Below are positions 11,212 to 22,629 of a stretch of DNA of 64,000 nucleotides, piece by piece. How positions within the stretch are numbered: position 1 is the first letter of the stretch; the number at the start of each line of letters is the position of its first letter. The notes under the pieces were generated by a model that was not told where the DNA came from, did no database searches, and saw only the letters and a program-made list of their open reading frames with translations. Made by a program: the position numbers and the translations under genes. This DNA is from Solen grandis (lineage: Eukaryota; Mollusca; Bivalvia; Adapedonta; Solenidae): NCBI GenBank assembly GCA_021229015.1, contig CM037787.1, forward strand, positions 35,539,874-35,603,873. The letters run 5' to 3'.

Positions 11212-11320
11212 CTGAATTCTCTGTTTTTGCCCCTACTTAACCTCTCCCCGTTACTCTTTGTGATTAATTGTTCAATCTTTGTAATGCGATCTAAAAGGGT
11301 TTTTAGGGTTCTTGTTTAAT
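11046..11320 (-). pseudogene. Gypsy nucleocapsid segment with CCHC zinc knuckle
   Basis: In a frame different from both the upstream gag and the downstream protease, codons 11210-11169 encode CFICQEIGHYARQC. This is an exact C-x2-C-x4-H-x4-C knuckle, preceded by a basic stretch. The frame closes at TAA 11048-11046. Joining it to the upstream gag needs a frame change near 11305, where the upstream frame meets TAA at 11305-11303. Confidence 0.85.
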
Positions 11321-12160
11321 CACGGTCTCTGCTTCTTTCTGTTCTTTCTTGCACTTTTCTGTCCGACGTACAATATTCATGTCGCGCTTCTGCCCTGTGA
11401 CACGGCCTGAGTCATTTCCCTCATAATCGGAGTCCATCTCGCTTATATCAGGCAACCGTCTTGTGCTTTCCCTATCTTTTCTGTCTCTTTTACAAAACCC
11501 TGTTCTTGTCTGCACGTAATTTACTACGTGGTAGACAGCTTCGTCAATGGTTGTAGGCTCCTTGTGGTACTCCACAGTAAATCTGACCTCTTCATCCCGG
11601 AGACCATCAAGAAATCGCCTCACAAGTTCTTCCTCACGCAATTTTCGATCTCGGTACCCATGAGCCTTGTCATACAGAAGCTTCAGCTCATTTGCATATT
11701 CCTCTGCTGTTTCGCCCACTCGCTGTACCCGCCTGCTGAACTTTGCCGCAAATAATCTAGTGGTCTGTATCACTCTGAACCTGCTGCTAAGCTCTTGGAC
11801 TAGGTTCGAATAGTCATCAAGCATGCCTCTGGGTAGCTGAGAGTAAACAAATTATGCTGCGGCACTATCTAAGCGAGGTAATAGCTGGTCTAACTTCTCG
11901 TTCTTACTCCAGCCATACCTTTCATTGACGACCTCGAAATTCGCTTTCCATACTGGCCATTCCTCTTTGCCGGTAAAAGGCAAAATCTTTATTTGTTGAG
12001 GGTCCATGTACCGCCCTCTTTGTGCCCTTGTGGAAGCCCTTTGTTCTTCGATCTGTCTCGAAAATGCGTTATAATCGCTTTGGTCACTGTTCCCATGGTT
12101 ACCATATACTGGTTGCTGACTGGTATTGCGAGCCTGACAGGATGTGTCGCAATACCCTGT
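11303..12160 (-). pseudogene. Gypsy gag (matrix/capsid part) with premature stop
   Basis: The frame contains a typical Gypsy gag N region (MDPQQIKILPFTGKEEWPVW) and, after an in-frame TAA at 11854-11852, the capsid-like region (LSSRFRVIQTTRLFAAKF, then ETAEEYANELKLLYDKA and LVRRFLDGLRDEEVR). It ends in a highly charged Lys/Glu region. The two halves are in the same frame, ten codons apart, so a single nonsense change explains the break. Confidence 0.8.
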
Positions 12161-12283
12161 AGAGTCGCAAAACGGACAGGTGGGATCTTCTGCTAATTTC
12201 CACTGACACAGGTTGACCGATTTTGGCAGCATAACATGGAACGTCAGAGGAAACTCATAGTGGCTGATAGGTTCACAGATCAT
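12161..12283 (-). other. Possible RT C-terminal fragment fused upstream of gag
   Basis: The first 40 codons of the same open frame do not look like Gag. They read HVMLPKSVNLCQWKL, then a Cys pair in PTCPFCDSTG. This resembles the C-terminal tail of some retroelement reverse transcriptases, where a PSPSNL-like stretch precedes a C-x2-C. The match is from memory and only partial. It could equally be a divergent leader. Confidence 0.3.
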
Positions 12284-12439
12284 GCCATTTCTGGTTGTAG
12301 TTTCTTAATGTAAAAGAGCTATCAGATCAGTTTTGAATCACATTTGTTTTGATCAAACACAAATCCCTTCACTGAGATCAGCTCTGACTGATAGAACATA
12401 AGTGCCTGATAAACTGAACCTGTATGGTAATTCCTGCAT

Positions 12440-12665
12440 ATGTATAGAATTTGACTTGTGTTAGCAACCATCTGTTCTAACTAGAGTGTTCTTTGGAACA
12501 TGCGTGCCACCTGCTGTAGCCTGACGGAAAAAGTTTGACGGACAGACAGAAAGACAGACGACGGAAAAGTGATTCCTATGTGTCACCTCTGCATACAGTA
12601 GGTAACACACAAAAAACAGACCTCCCGACGTCATTTCAGCTGAGTAGACACTTTGTCTTCTTTTA
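12440..12665. repeat. Dispersed repeat with GACGGACAGACAG motif, copy 1
   Basis: The segment includes GACGGACAGACAG, then ACGGAAAAGTGATTCCTATG and TGTCACCTCTGC. The same ordered phrases recur at 32580-32665 inside the Harbinger element. The family is of the type often seen in bivalve genomes. The 69-codon minus frame over it is probably not a gene. Confidence 0.6.
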
Positions 12666-12709
12666 GTCATATTAGATTCTCTGAAAATTGATATAGAATT
12701 TCAAAATCA

Positions 12710-13068
12710 AAATGGATCCCAAGAGAAAACATTGTAGAAGCGGATTTTCTAAGTAGGTACACAGACAGTGACGACTGGTCGGTAAGGGATCACATATTAA
12801 ATGCATTATATAGCAAATGGGGTCCGTATAGCTGCGACATATTCGCGTGTAATGTAAGAAGTTTTATTCCAAATACTGGTGCCCAGGAACGTCAGGCATA
12901 AATGCATTCGCAAAAAGTGGTGCGCTGAAAACGGCTGGCTGGTTCCCCCGCCTCGCTTGGTTGCTCAGTGTGTATCTAAAATTCTGAAAGAAAAATGTAA
13001 ATGCACTTTACTTGTGCCAATCTGGAAATCAGCAGCTTATTGGCCATTATATTTTCCTAACATTTTCC
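12710..13068 (+). pseudogene. DIRS RT/RNase H C-terminal region, frameshifted
   Basis: Reading from 12710 gives KWIPRENIVEADFLSRYTDS, the end of an RNase H-like domain, then WGPYSCDIFA. The next recognisable pieces, YWCPGTSG and NWCAENGWLVPPPRLVAQ followed by LLVPIWKSAAYWPL, are in two other frames. This order matches the RNase H-to-recombinase linker region of DIRS elements. At least two frame changes make it non-functional. Confidence 0.75.
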
Positions 13069-13313
13069 ATAGGCCGTTATTGTTTGGTTTTGTTGCACTC
13101 AGGTTTGAGTTGGTTAATGTTACTTAATTTAATATACTGACAATTGTCTTTTTGTTTCGCAGGTTAGAATTTAAAGCAAAGTATAGACCTTGAGCTATCT
13201 ATCATTGGTGCAGACATGGGACAATTTGGAAGCTTACCAACCAAGATGGCGGATTTTCTGATTAGGTCTTAAAGCGAAAACACACACGTTAAGTATTTAA
13301 ATTATTTCAAGAA

Positions 13314-14148
13314 ATGGGAGCAGGTCATATCTTCAAGAGGAGGATCACCGCTTCCAGCATCACTTATCCAATCAGCTTATGTTTGACTGATCTCATGGAT
13401 AAGCGTGTCTCAAATTCTGTTTTATCGTCGATAGTGTACAGTATTAAATGGGTCCATTCGTTGAGAAGTTTGCCTGATCCTACAAACAATTTGCTCATTA
13501 AGAATTTACGAGAATCGTTTGTTATTCAAGCCAGTCAGTATGAAAGAGCCTATTTCAATAGACGCTTTGACATCTCTGTGCAGCAAATATGCTGACACGG
13601 TTGACATTTTTGTTATCCGTGATTTATGCATGATTTTGTTCGCATTTTCAGGGTTTTTAAGGTTTGATGAGCTTATAAATGTACATTGTAATAACATACA
13701 CTTTTTTACTAATCATTTTTCGTTATACTTCAGAAAAAGCAAAACTGATCCGTATTGTCAAGGTAACGAAATTTTTATTTCCAGGGCACGACAGTTGCCC
13801 GTCCATATAGGATGTTTAGACGATATCTTGAGGCCGGGAACCTTAGCATTTTGGACAACACATTTTTATTTAGACCTTGTTATCGTTCAAAAGAGAGATG
13901 TGGTCTCAGGTAAAAACAAGCCATTAAGTTACACTCGTACTAGAGAAAGCCTCATTGCTAGGTTGGTGACTTGAACATTGGACTTTATTCTTTACGCGCA
14001 GGTAGAGGCACAGCTACAGCTAACGCTGGCGTCAATGATCGTTGCTGGAAAAAGCACGGTAGATGGAAGGGTGAGAATAGTAAAGACAGCTATGTCTCGG
14101 ACTCTTTGGAGAGGAGACTAAGGGTATCTAAGTCACTCGCTCTGTAGG
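13314..14148 (+). pseudogene. DIRS tyrosine recombinase, frameshifted, first His changed
   Basis: The core-binding part (HSLRSLPDPTNNLLIKNL) lies in one frame. The catalytic part starts in a second frame with AFSGFLRFDEL, which carries the first catalytic Arg, then SLYFRKSKTD. After that frame ends at about 13974, a third frame holds YSLRAGRGTA, KKHGRWKG and DSYVSD, ending at TAG near 14148. This gives the R..(H)xxR..H..Y set, but the first His of the H-x-x-R box is Tyr (codon 13986-13988). Two frame changes and the His loss indicate decay. Confidence 0.8.
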
Positions 14149-14217
14149 GCTTAGGGCTTAAATATGTTTAGAGTCATTTGAATACCTATTTATCAAGCCC
14201 GCACTTTTTGTATCTGA

Positions 14218-14279
14218 ACTGCTAGTCTGGTATTGCATACATATTGTGTTGGTTATTATTTATCACATATAGCTTAGAC
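14218..14279 (+). repeat. Direct repeat copy 1 downstream of the DIRS recombinase
   Basis: 62 nt that recur 706 nt further on with four differences. The core is GGTATTGCATACATAT, then GTGTTGGTTATTATTTAT. Confidence 0.85.
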
Positions 14280-14923
14280 TGTCTTTTTCACGTGTTTCGT
14301 TAGTAAAGCGTGAAATATTTGTCTAGGCGGTATAGGTTAAATCATATCAGGTCTGTATTTGGCGTACAGGTTTCCAAATAGTGAAATATTGCACGATTTC
14401 TTCATGTGAGCATGGGTTGGGCGAGTCTAGCTCATTCTACCGGACGACATCGAACAAACATGATTTTACGATGCAGATACATGTATTTAATGTGTCTATA
14501 CAGTTATTTTCAGTTGCGTTTTTTAAAGTGTATAATTATATATATGTAATCAGAAATTGTTTTGAATTTCAATTGTATAAATGCATAACCATATATCCAT
14601 AAGAAATGAGGTTCGACATTCTGCGATCTGACAGCTGCCTTTTGTTAATATCGTTGATGTTAGATACGATTGAGGCAGTGACAAACGGACACATGTTTCC
14701 AGAGTTAAACTTCTCTGGGTTTTCCCGTGTTAGTCAGTTCGTACTTATTTTATTTAAAAACTTGCTCTTTTCTTCTTACAAGCGAACATAAAGTTTATTG
14801 GTTTCATTTCATATTAAATTAAAATTGATCTGAGGCTATTTTCATCAAATCGTGGATGTATGTTTTTTATCATAATAAAACACGCACAGATTGTACGAAA
14901 ACTATAATGTATAAGTTTTTGTC

Positions 14924-14985
14924 ACTGCTCATCTGGTATTGCATACATATAGTGTTGGTTATTATTTATTACATATAGCTTAGAC
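14924..14985 (+). repeat. Direct repeat copy 2
   Basis: Second copy of the 62-nt repeat (58 of 62 identical by hand alignment). The spacing and location after the recombinase gene suggest the B1/B2 pair of a split-direct-repeat DIRS element. Confidence 0.85.
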
Positions 14986-15191
14986 CCACAAGGACATTTG
15001 TGTAAGATATTAAATTCAACATACATACACCTTATGACAACAGGCCTGCATTTCACGAAATTTTTCAAATTGAGATATTTTCTACTGAAAAATAATAAAT
15101 TCTAAGTCACAACAAATTTGGCATTTTGAAGATATTAAAATACTTTGTTTATGTAAGGGCATACTAATAAGAACTACTTTTTTTCAAACTT

Positions 15192-15321
15192 TTATTATCC
15201 CCGTCATAGGTGACAGCAGGTCGGAGAACCATCCTGTAGTTCACCTTACAATCTTGTTATTATCCCCGTCATAGGTGACAGCAGGTCGGGGAACCATCCT
15301 GTAGTTCACCTAACAATCTTT
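15192..15321. repeat. 65-bp tandem duplication
   Basis: Two adjacent copies of a unit starting TTATTATCCCCGTCATAGG and ending CACCTNACAATCTT. They differ at about two positions, so the duplication looks recent. Confidence 0.9.
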
Positions 15322-17665
15322 AGATACATATATAGATACGTATATGTAGAACATATGATATGTAAAGGTGATGTACGCAGCTTTTGAGTTAACAAAAGTT
15401 TTTTTTTTCTATATAGAAACGTGTAACATTATTAGCATAATATATTGTACGGTTATATTCAGCATTATAAAAAAGCTATAAGCCTTAATAAAAAGCACAC
15501 ACAAAATAAATTCAGGTACATATTAATATATCAAAAGAGTAACTGCATGATTGACCAGTTTTTGGATACTGAAATATCGGGGTTTATATCTTTATATATA
15601 TCTAAGACGACATAATTTCAATCCTGTAATCGTGGATTTATTTTCTTTCTCTTATTTAGATAATCATATCTTTTATAAGCTTAAAACAATATATCATATT
15701 CATTTTTTTCTACCGAACCTTAATAATCACCTTTCTATCTTCTCATTTTTTTTACGTATCTTAAAAAATATTGATTATAATTTCTAACAAAACGGCATTC
15801 CCAGTATATGCATAAAAGTGTTTCTTCTTGTTCATTACAAAAAGGTACATACATTACTGGATACAATTGCCATTTTACATAATAATGTATTTGTTGCCAA
15901 AATCATGTGTATTATTCTTGTTTGAAACCATTGTAAAAATGTATCATTTGTACATTTAAATACATAACTATGATTTGTTTTCCAATTTATTATTAACATC
16001 AGAAAAAATTAATTCCATTTTAAGTGAGAAATAAGCACAGCATCATTATTCTTTAAAATGTTCTATACTGATTTATCATTCATAACAAATCTAATGTAAC
16101 AATTTATACATGCTCGATAAAAGGATTCTTGTGTAAATGTAATTAACAATGAAACGTAAAAATCTGTTTTTATATCATATCTATATATAAGTTTCTTCCG
16201 TTTTATAAGAGTGCCTACATTTACTATAATGTCTTTCACAAGAAATGTATCCGTTTGTCATACATACTTTTATGAATACACTAATTCTCGAATAAGCACG
16301 AAATAGTTCGCCATAAAATAGGGCTAATTTAAGAAATCTCGAAAATTCGAATAGAATATTGCCAATATTATTTGCCCTATGGATAATTTTCTAGCTGCGC
16401 TGTCATTAAAAATGAGTCTATATCCCTTATTCTCAATGGTTGTTACATTTTCGTAATAACTATAGGTTTCCTCTTAAATGAGATACTGATCATATATATG
16501 TGATCCATATGCTTTTGTTTTTTCTTTGTTATTTCTGTAAAACAAATTTCAAGTTGAATAAGTTTTTTTTCTTGATTCTGATAGTTTTCTTTTTTAAAAC
16601 TTGAAATATTTTTACCTCTTATTTTCATTTAAAAAAGTTTCCAAAAAGAGTTCATCATCTATTATGAAAATTGCATTTCACTATCTTCGATTTAATATAT
16701 AGTATATCATTTTTTTAAAATTTAATTTTTTAAACAAATTCTCCGATATTTATTATCATTACAGTATAAAGCTATATAAATAATCGAATGATTAGATAAA
16801 TAACTATATTCTTTGTCAGTATCTTACAGATTTGAAATAATCATCTGTAAACAGAAAAAAAAAGATTAGCCTGGCTTGCTTTAAAGGATTTGTGCGCCTC
16901 CATGTAAATTTTTTTTTTAACAATTTTGATACAGTTCTCTATAGGCATCAATTAGACATTTAGTATCAATAAAATTAAGCAATGTTTTCTTTGCATTAAT
17001 ATTATTATTCATACTTTTTTATAATCACAGCAGTCTATGTTTGGATCTTAAACTAAATTAAAACATATAAAATATGAATCAACTCTCTCAAAATAACAAA
17101 ACTTCTAAAATATCATTTAAAAATAGGGTTATCAGAGTTGGGCTAAAATGAAAAAATCCCTACTGTCAAAATCAAGGTATAAACTAATGCAACTCCCATT
17201 ATCATCTGTACATATCTGATTTATCTTTATGGCTTACTATTTTCAAACTAAAATTGTAACTCATCTGGGATTTGATTGTCCATGGTTATAAAAGCATTGT
17301 TCACCATCATCTTTGTAAATTTCTTATTTTATTTCTTTCGTAAATTGGGTTTCTTATAAGCAAATAACATCTTTTTTCTCCTTGAATGATAAAAAACAAC
17401 ACATCTTTCCTCTTCTAACTATCCCTTAAGCCTATATATTGGCAGATAATTAATAAAATTATAAAATGTAATATTATTTGTAACTGGAACATGCACCCAA
17501 GACAGACACAATCTTAAAATAATGTGTATTCTTGAACATTCAACTTCATGTATATTAATGATAAACTGTCGACAAAAATACGCAATAATTTGTAACATGT
17601 CAAGTAGCACAAATAAATGAAACAATGAAACAAATATGGAAAAAAATGAACATTTTGAACTAAAT
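15322..17665. other. AT-rich DNA, no gene recognised
   Basis: Very AT-rich, with only short chance frames (15551-15787 plus, 16443-16628 minus, 17419-17625 minus) of Ile/Phe/Lys-rich composition. Confidence 0.5.
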
Positions 17666-17668
17666 ATT

Positions 17669-17787
17669 CTCCAAAACTACATGTACATTACATCATTATA
17701 AAACACCCAAAATTACATCAATTTAAAACACTCCAAAATTACATGTACATTACATCATTATAAAACATTCCAAAATACATGTACATC
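17669..17787. repeat. 62-bp tandem repeat, about 2 copies
   Basis: The phrase CTCCAAAANTACATGTACAT followed by TACATCATTATAAAACA occurs at 17669 and 17731, with a partial third copy from about 17768. Confidence 0.8.
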
Positions 17788-17789
17788 TT

Positions 17790-19418
17790 TTTAAATGTCA
17801 TCTTGTTATGCTGAATTAAATGCCAATTTGTAGAATCGAAGTCATATTCGCTATTTGTCAGTGATATATATATAAGCAGTATACATTGTAATAGGTATAA
17901 CTTTCTATTCCATTCGTCGTTGGATTATAAATTAATTGTCAACCTGTTACTGAATTTAAAAAAAATTAATCTGTAAAATAACAAAATATGGATAAACATG
18001 TACAATTTTAAGGTCTATTGGCTGGATACATTAACATTGATCTTATAATAAAAGCTTCGGGAATATGAATTAAATAGAAAATAAATTAAGCCGAAATATT
18101 CATGAATGAAATAATCATATATATCATTAATTTCATGACATGAAAGGTTTGCTTTTTATGCGTATTAAAACTGCTAATTAAGGTTAAAATGAAAAATGAA
18201 ACCAGATAAGCTGAGTGATATCAGATTGTATATGTCAGTCTCCTATCAAAGAAAAAAAGCAAGATAAATATGTCTTGGAGAAAGGGATTGACAAAGATAT
18301 AAGTAGTACACTCGTTCATTCATTTCAAAATCTTAAAACTACACGTATATAACAATGATATAATATATATGTGATAATATGCATATGTTTTCTCTGACCA
18401 TTTCTGAAGTAAATTATGATTTTACAATGTTAAAAGATATGGAAGTGTTTTGACGCTTTGGTACACTGAGTAGACCCAGACCAAACAGTTCCTCTCAGGG
18501 ACTGTCTGAATAGAGTCTCCACTGTTTGCTCATACAATATTTTAGCTCAGAATTTTCAAAGTCTGCAAGGCAAAGAAAATTCCATACCAATCCATCCGTT
18601 TAAAGTTCAGTAAATTAATACATTTAATACTATGAGGCGTCGGTGCCCAGCATGTCTTGCAGTTTATGGGTCATATACTAAATATTGACTTTTGTGAATT
18701 CACTATTTTCACCTAGTGAATTTGCAATAGTCGTATAAACGTGAATTGTTATTTATTAAAGTGAAATTCCTTCAGATGATGTCTATGAAATTGATTATTA
18801 TTTGTCAAACTTTCAAGAAAATAGTTTATCACATTCAGTGTTAAATTCATCAAAACAAGACTGGTGCGTTTTTAAAACTGTTGAGTGTAAGTACACGAAT
18901 ATACAGTATCGGTCATTGATGATCAAATGTTGGACAATAAAAACATTAAGTGTACCTTATCTTCACTTGCACTTCCATCTGGTGTTAGTTCATTTTAGTA
19001 CATATTGGATTTCTGAGGCATTTTTTTATTTCCTGATTATACAACATCATTATGATTTTAGAGGATAAGGAACATTATATTATCTTCTTATTAGATAAAA
19101 TTTGTATGGTTATAACAGACTACAACTTTCATTTAAATTACTCTAATTCTTTACACTATATGGCCTGTTTTAATGTTATTTTCCAAAACATGAAATAGTT
19201 TTTTCATCAAAAAAAGTTTTCATAAGAACAACAATCATTAATTTGAGTTATTATACAAATTGTAGATTGAGCAATGATAATCACAGGCTTGCATTGAAAT
19301 TTATAGATTTTGCCCTTTTGTAAAAAAAATATCTTCTAGAACTTTCAAATTGATGGCACTGTAAACATCTTACAATTTTCTCACTTTTAAGAGTAAAGGC
19401 ACACATTTCAACGCTGAA
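17790..19418. other. AT-rich DNA, no gene recognised
   Basis: No coding block or mobile element identified. The 88-codon plus-strand frame at 18802-19068 has no recognisable domain. Confidence 0.45.
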
Positions 19419-19535
19419 TCAAAAGTAAGCATTGAGTTTCTTAGCCGTCAAATGCAGAAAGTACGTATGGACACTAAAGATCGTCGCATTCCCTAATGCC
19501 GTCAGCCACTTGGCCAGTTCAGCATCGTCTCTAGC
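19419..19535 (-). CDS. Candidate alternative terminal exon (possibly of the TRPM gene)
   Basis: On the minus strand a strong acceptor (TTATATTTGCAG) precedes a block open only in phase 0. It starts ARDDAELAKWLTALG and ends after 38 codons at TGA 19421-19419. The other two phases meet stops at once or within 11 codons. The confirmed TRPM coiled-coil exon ends in phase 0 at 25391, so splicing to this block would be in frame. Its AKWLTALG resembles [10 protein letters not shown] of the confirmed last exon and the ALHWIVRTL region of vertebrate TRPM2. GC content is higher than its surroundings. It could instead be the last exon of another transcript. Confidence 0.5.
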   Translation of the reverse strand, partial: ARDDAELAKWLTALGNATIFSVHTYFLHLTAKKLNAYF

Positions 19536-20713
19536 CTGCAAATATAATTACAACGGTCAGTCGGCAATAAAGGTTTCTCTCTTAGGATGATGAGAATTTA
19601 ATAATATATATCTAATTGAAATATTGATGGTTGCAACATGAATCATAGGTATATAACTGAAGTGTACAGGAAAGTGGTAAATATTAAAATAAAATAGAAA
19701 ATAAAAGCTTAGCAGGTCCATGTAAGTTACAACAAGGTTGAATACGTAAAAAAGAAGATGAAGTATAGGGCTTTAAATAAGTCCTATGATAGTAAAAGAA
19801 GTTGGGAAAATGAAAGACGGATAATAGATTGTGTAAAAGTGAAGAAATGTATGTACATTCCATATTTAAAGCAAGAGACAAATCATGCAGCGAATTACAT
19901 ATACAAGTTTTTCAACTGACCAATGGTCAAAGAGAAGGAAATATGAAATGTATTGTAAATCAAATTAAAAGAATTGCAACTGAAGAGAACAGTCAATTTT
20001 TTGCTTAAATAATCAAAACCATGAAAAAAAAAACGCAATGGGCAAAAAAGAAAGAAATGACGATGAAAGAATGTCAGGGGCTTTAAAATTGCGTTTACTA
20101 GAGTATATTATAAATCTAAAATGGAACACCAGGAGCAAAAAAGGGAAATATTCATTGAAAGATTCACCACTTTCGGAATATCCCATAAATTCCAATATAA
20201 CAGCTCTATACTTACATGTTCAGCAAGTCATATTATGACTTGATAAATTGAAACCCAAGGTGAAAGCTTCACATGAAAGAATTATATCTGAATATCTTTG
20301 TTATTTTCAAGCAAATAAGATTGGAAATTTTGAATAATTTAATTAAAATAAGAATTTCAGCATTTTTTTCTGATAATCCTTTTTGATAAATTTCTTTCAT
20401 AATTAATGTACATAGTACATTAAAAAACAAGTGCAATTTATCTCCTATGCCATTGCACATTTTAAATGTTCTATCTTGATATGGTATTTTATCTGGTTTA
20501 TGCCTACGTCCTGCTACTAATTTTAAGATATGAACCGATACCCTCAGAGATATTCTAAATTTAAAGCAATTTGTTTCTACTCTCCCTCGTTATTGTTGTT
20601 GAAGATATTGAATGTAAACAAATAATTTGTAGGTCAAATTGCACGGGAAAACGCTACACTTCTTAGATTCCGATTACATTTTAGAATACGGTATCCCCGA
20701 AGCAGGTACTTAC

Positions 20714-20792
20714 TGTACTGCGTGACACATTCCGCAACATTGTGTCTCCAACAGTCCAGATTAGCGAATTCGTAAGTATTAAAATTTTCATC
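20714..20792 (-). CDS. Candidate internal exon of unknown gene
   Basis: 79 nt on the minus strand are bounded by CACTTCACAG at the 3' splice site and A|GTAAGTA at the 5' splice site. Both are near-consensus, and the block is richer in GC than its surroundings. Two frames are open: phase 0 reads DENFNTYEFANLDCWRHNVA and ends with one leftover base; the other begins with one base and ends in phase 0, as the TRPM coiled-coil exon does. The first looks more protein-like, but only the second would join in frame to the block at 19535. It may be an alternative TRPM 3' exon. Confidence 0.4.
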
Positions 20793-20799
20793 CTGTGAA

Positions 20800-22625
20800 G
20801 TGAGCGCATTTGCGAAGAGTGAGTGTGATCAGTCATGTGACAGCACACGGAAATAGAAATTTAGAATATAATTTTTATACAGTTAGTAACGCTACAGCCT
20901 CTTATGAAGAAACTAACCATATTTTACAATCAAAGAATGTTGCATTAGGTGACCATGCTTCTGTAGATGTATATTGATAGAGGCAAAACACACAGATAGT
21001 TATAAATCAAATACTTAGTAAATGAACATCTATGAACAAGCCACTTTTCAAATAAGGCTGTAATCTTAAATCAACATAAATCCTATAAGATTAGGTTTGT
21101 GTTTTGAATACAATTATCTCTAAAACGTTTTCCTAAAATGTTAATAAAGATATTCATATTACCAACATTTTGATATATCAACACGTCATTAAAACCCAAC
21201 GATTCTAAATTATTTCTGACAGATTAAGCCCATGAAGTCCAATCAGGGCGATCTTCCATATATTCTAACCAAATACAATCATCTAATAAATCGACAGAAG
21301 CAGCAAAAGTTAAATACCTTTATCTAAAAGACGTGTAATTTGACCATTAAGTACGTACATATTATCAACATTGCTCATATTTTAATATACCCTGCTTGAG
21401 GTTCAATATACATAGCACAATATTTGCCAATACATTTAATATTTATCATCTAACTAGTGTACCGAGAGTGCTAAGTAGTGTTATACTTTTATAATTATCA
21501 GACGAATAAACATCACTCTTTTGAAAAAAGGTAGAATAAGACCGTCACTTCACTCTTCTAGAATTTAATCAATGTTAAATTGTCTGTTAGATAATGCATA
21601 TACTTCATTTGAAGAAACAGAAAGGCAATACCATGATTACAAAAATGTAATTTAGACCTTAGATGTACCATTCTTTAAACCTTTAAATTTAAAATTTTTG
21701 TCTGCCTGAAAATAGTTTTCAATCTGATTATTTATTTCATATATATAGTATTGTTGATACTATGTAATATTTTGACTAATTTCCTGACTTAGAGACCAAA
21801 TATTTTCTTCTTTTTTATCATTTTTTTTACCTTTATGCATATGGAATATTTGTTTAATGTTTTATCAATCATTCTGTATGTCAACACTTAGATTATCTGC
21901 AATACTAAATTTACGTTAAAAATATAACACAATGATCCACTATAACTAGTCAAAATGTTTAATTAAATGAAATTAAATCTATCTACTACACTACAAGTCA
22001 CACATTTCTGAATTTCCCAACATTTATTGTTGCCCAGCCTAATTATTTTCCGTTTACAGTCCACATTCAACATATTGAATATACTGGTACCGCTACCCTG
22101 GAGTTAAGAATAATATAATAGCATACATTTTTAATTTTCTAAAAATACGTTATCTAAAATACATTATAAACATTTGGCTCCATCAGTATTGCTCTACTGC
22201 TTCAAATTGGTATATTGTATGTAAGACATTAAACTATCATTCTCACGATTTAATATGCCCGTTTTAATCTTTTCCAAATAATACTATTATTACTTGCTTT
22301 AATAAATTCTAAGAGATTTCTTTACTTGTAGGATAAACCACCGCGGTCTTTTTACAGCTTTGTGTGTAATGCTATATTAAGGATTTGACAATACAATCAT
22401 GATATATTCATCTTGAAAATCTTCTTCCAATTTTCATGAATAAGATACTAGATAATAACTTATTATATATTTAATATATTTGTGACTAATGGCAAGTCTC
22501 TTTACTAAAATTGGATTACTTTATTTTATTCAAAACATGGTTATGGTTTATGAATATGTTAAAGAAAAATTAAGGACGAGTGTCGTTTCCATTGGAGTTG
22601 GGAAAGAGAGAGAAATGACTTGACT
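20800..22625. other. AT-rich DNA, no gene recognised
   Basis: No long frame and no repeat that I can name. Confidence 0.5.
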
Positions 22626-22629
22626 TGAC

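Larger units (their letters stand above)
7187..12283 (-). mobile_element. Decayed Ty3/Gypsy-type LTR retrotransposon (internal region)
   Basis: On the minus strand the order is Gag, CCHC zinc knuckle, aspartic protease, reverse transcriptase, RNase H, integrase and a GPY/F-type tail. That is the canonical Ty3/Gypsy order, with integrase after RNase H. The copy is inactive: an in-frame TAA in gag, frame changes at about 11305, through 10110-9440, near 9270, near 8560 and near 7790, and a changed integrase catalytic residue. Flanking LTRs were looked for by eye between 12290 and 12700 and between 4900 and 7186 and were not found. They may be absent, diverged or replaced by the neighbouring repeats. 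Confidence 0.9.
12705..14985 (+). mobile_element. DIRS-type retrotransposon, 3' part
   Basis: Plus-strand remnants in the order RNase H end, then tyrosine recombinase, are the hallmark of DIRS-like elements (RT-RH-YR). These encode a tyrosine recombinase instead of a DDE integrase. A 62-nt direct repeat downstream of the recombinase (14218-14279 and 14924-14985) fits the split-direct-repeat ends of PAT/Ngaro-like members. The 5' part of the element (gag, most of RT) is absent, and the left edge meets the oppositely oriented Gypsy element. Confidence 0.75.

Noticed and set aside
18802..19068. 88-aa plus-strand ORF
   Set aside because: AT-rich composition, no domain, no splice context.
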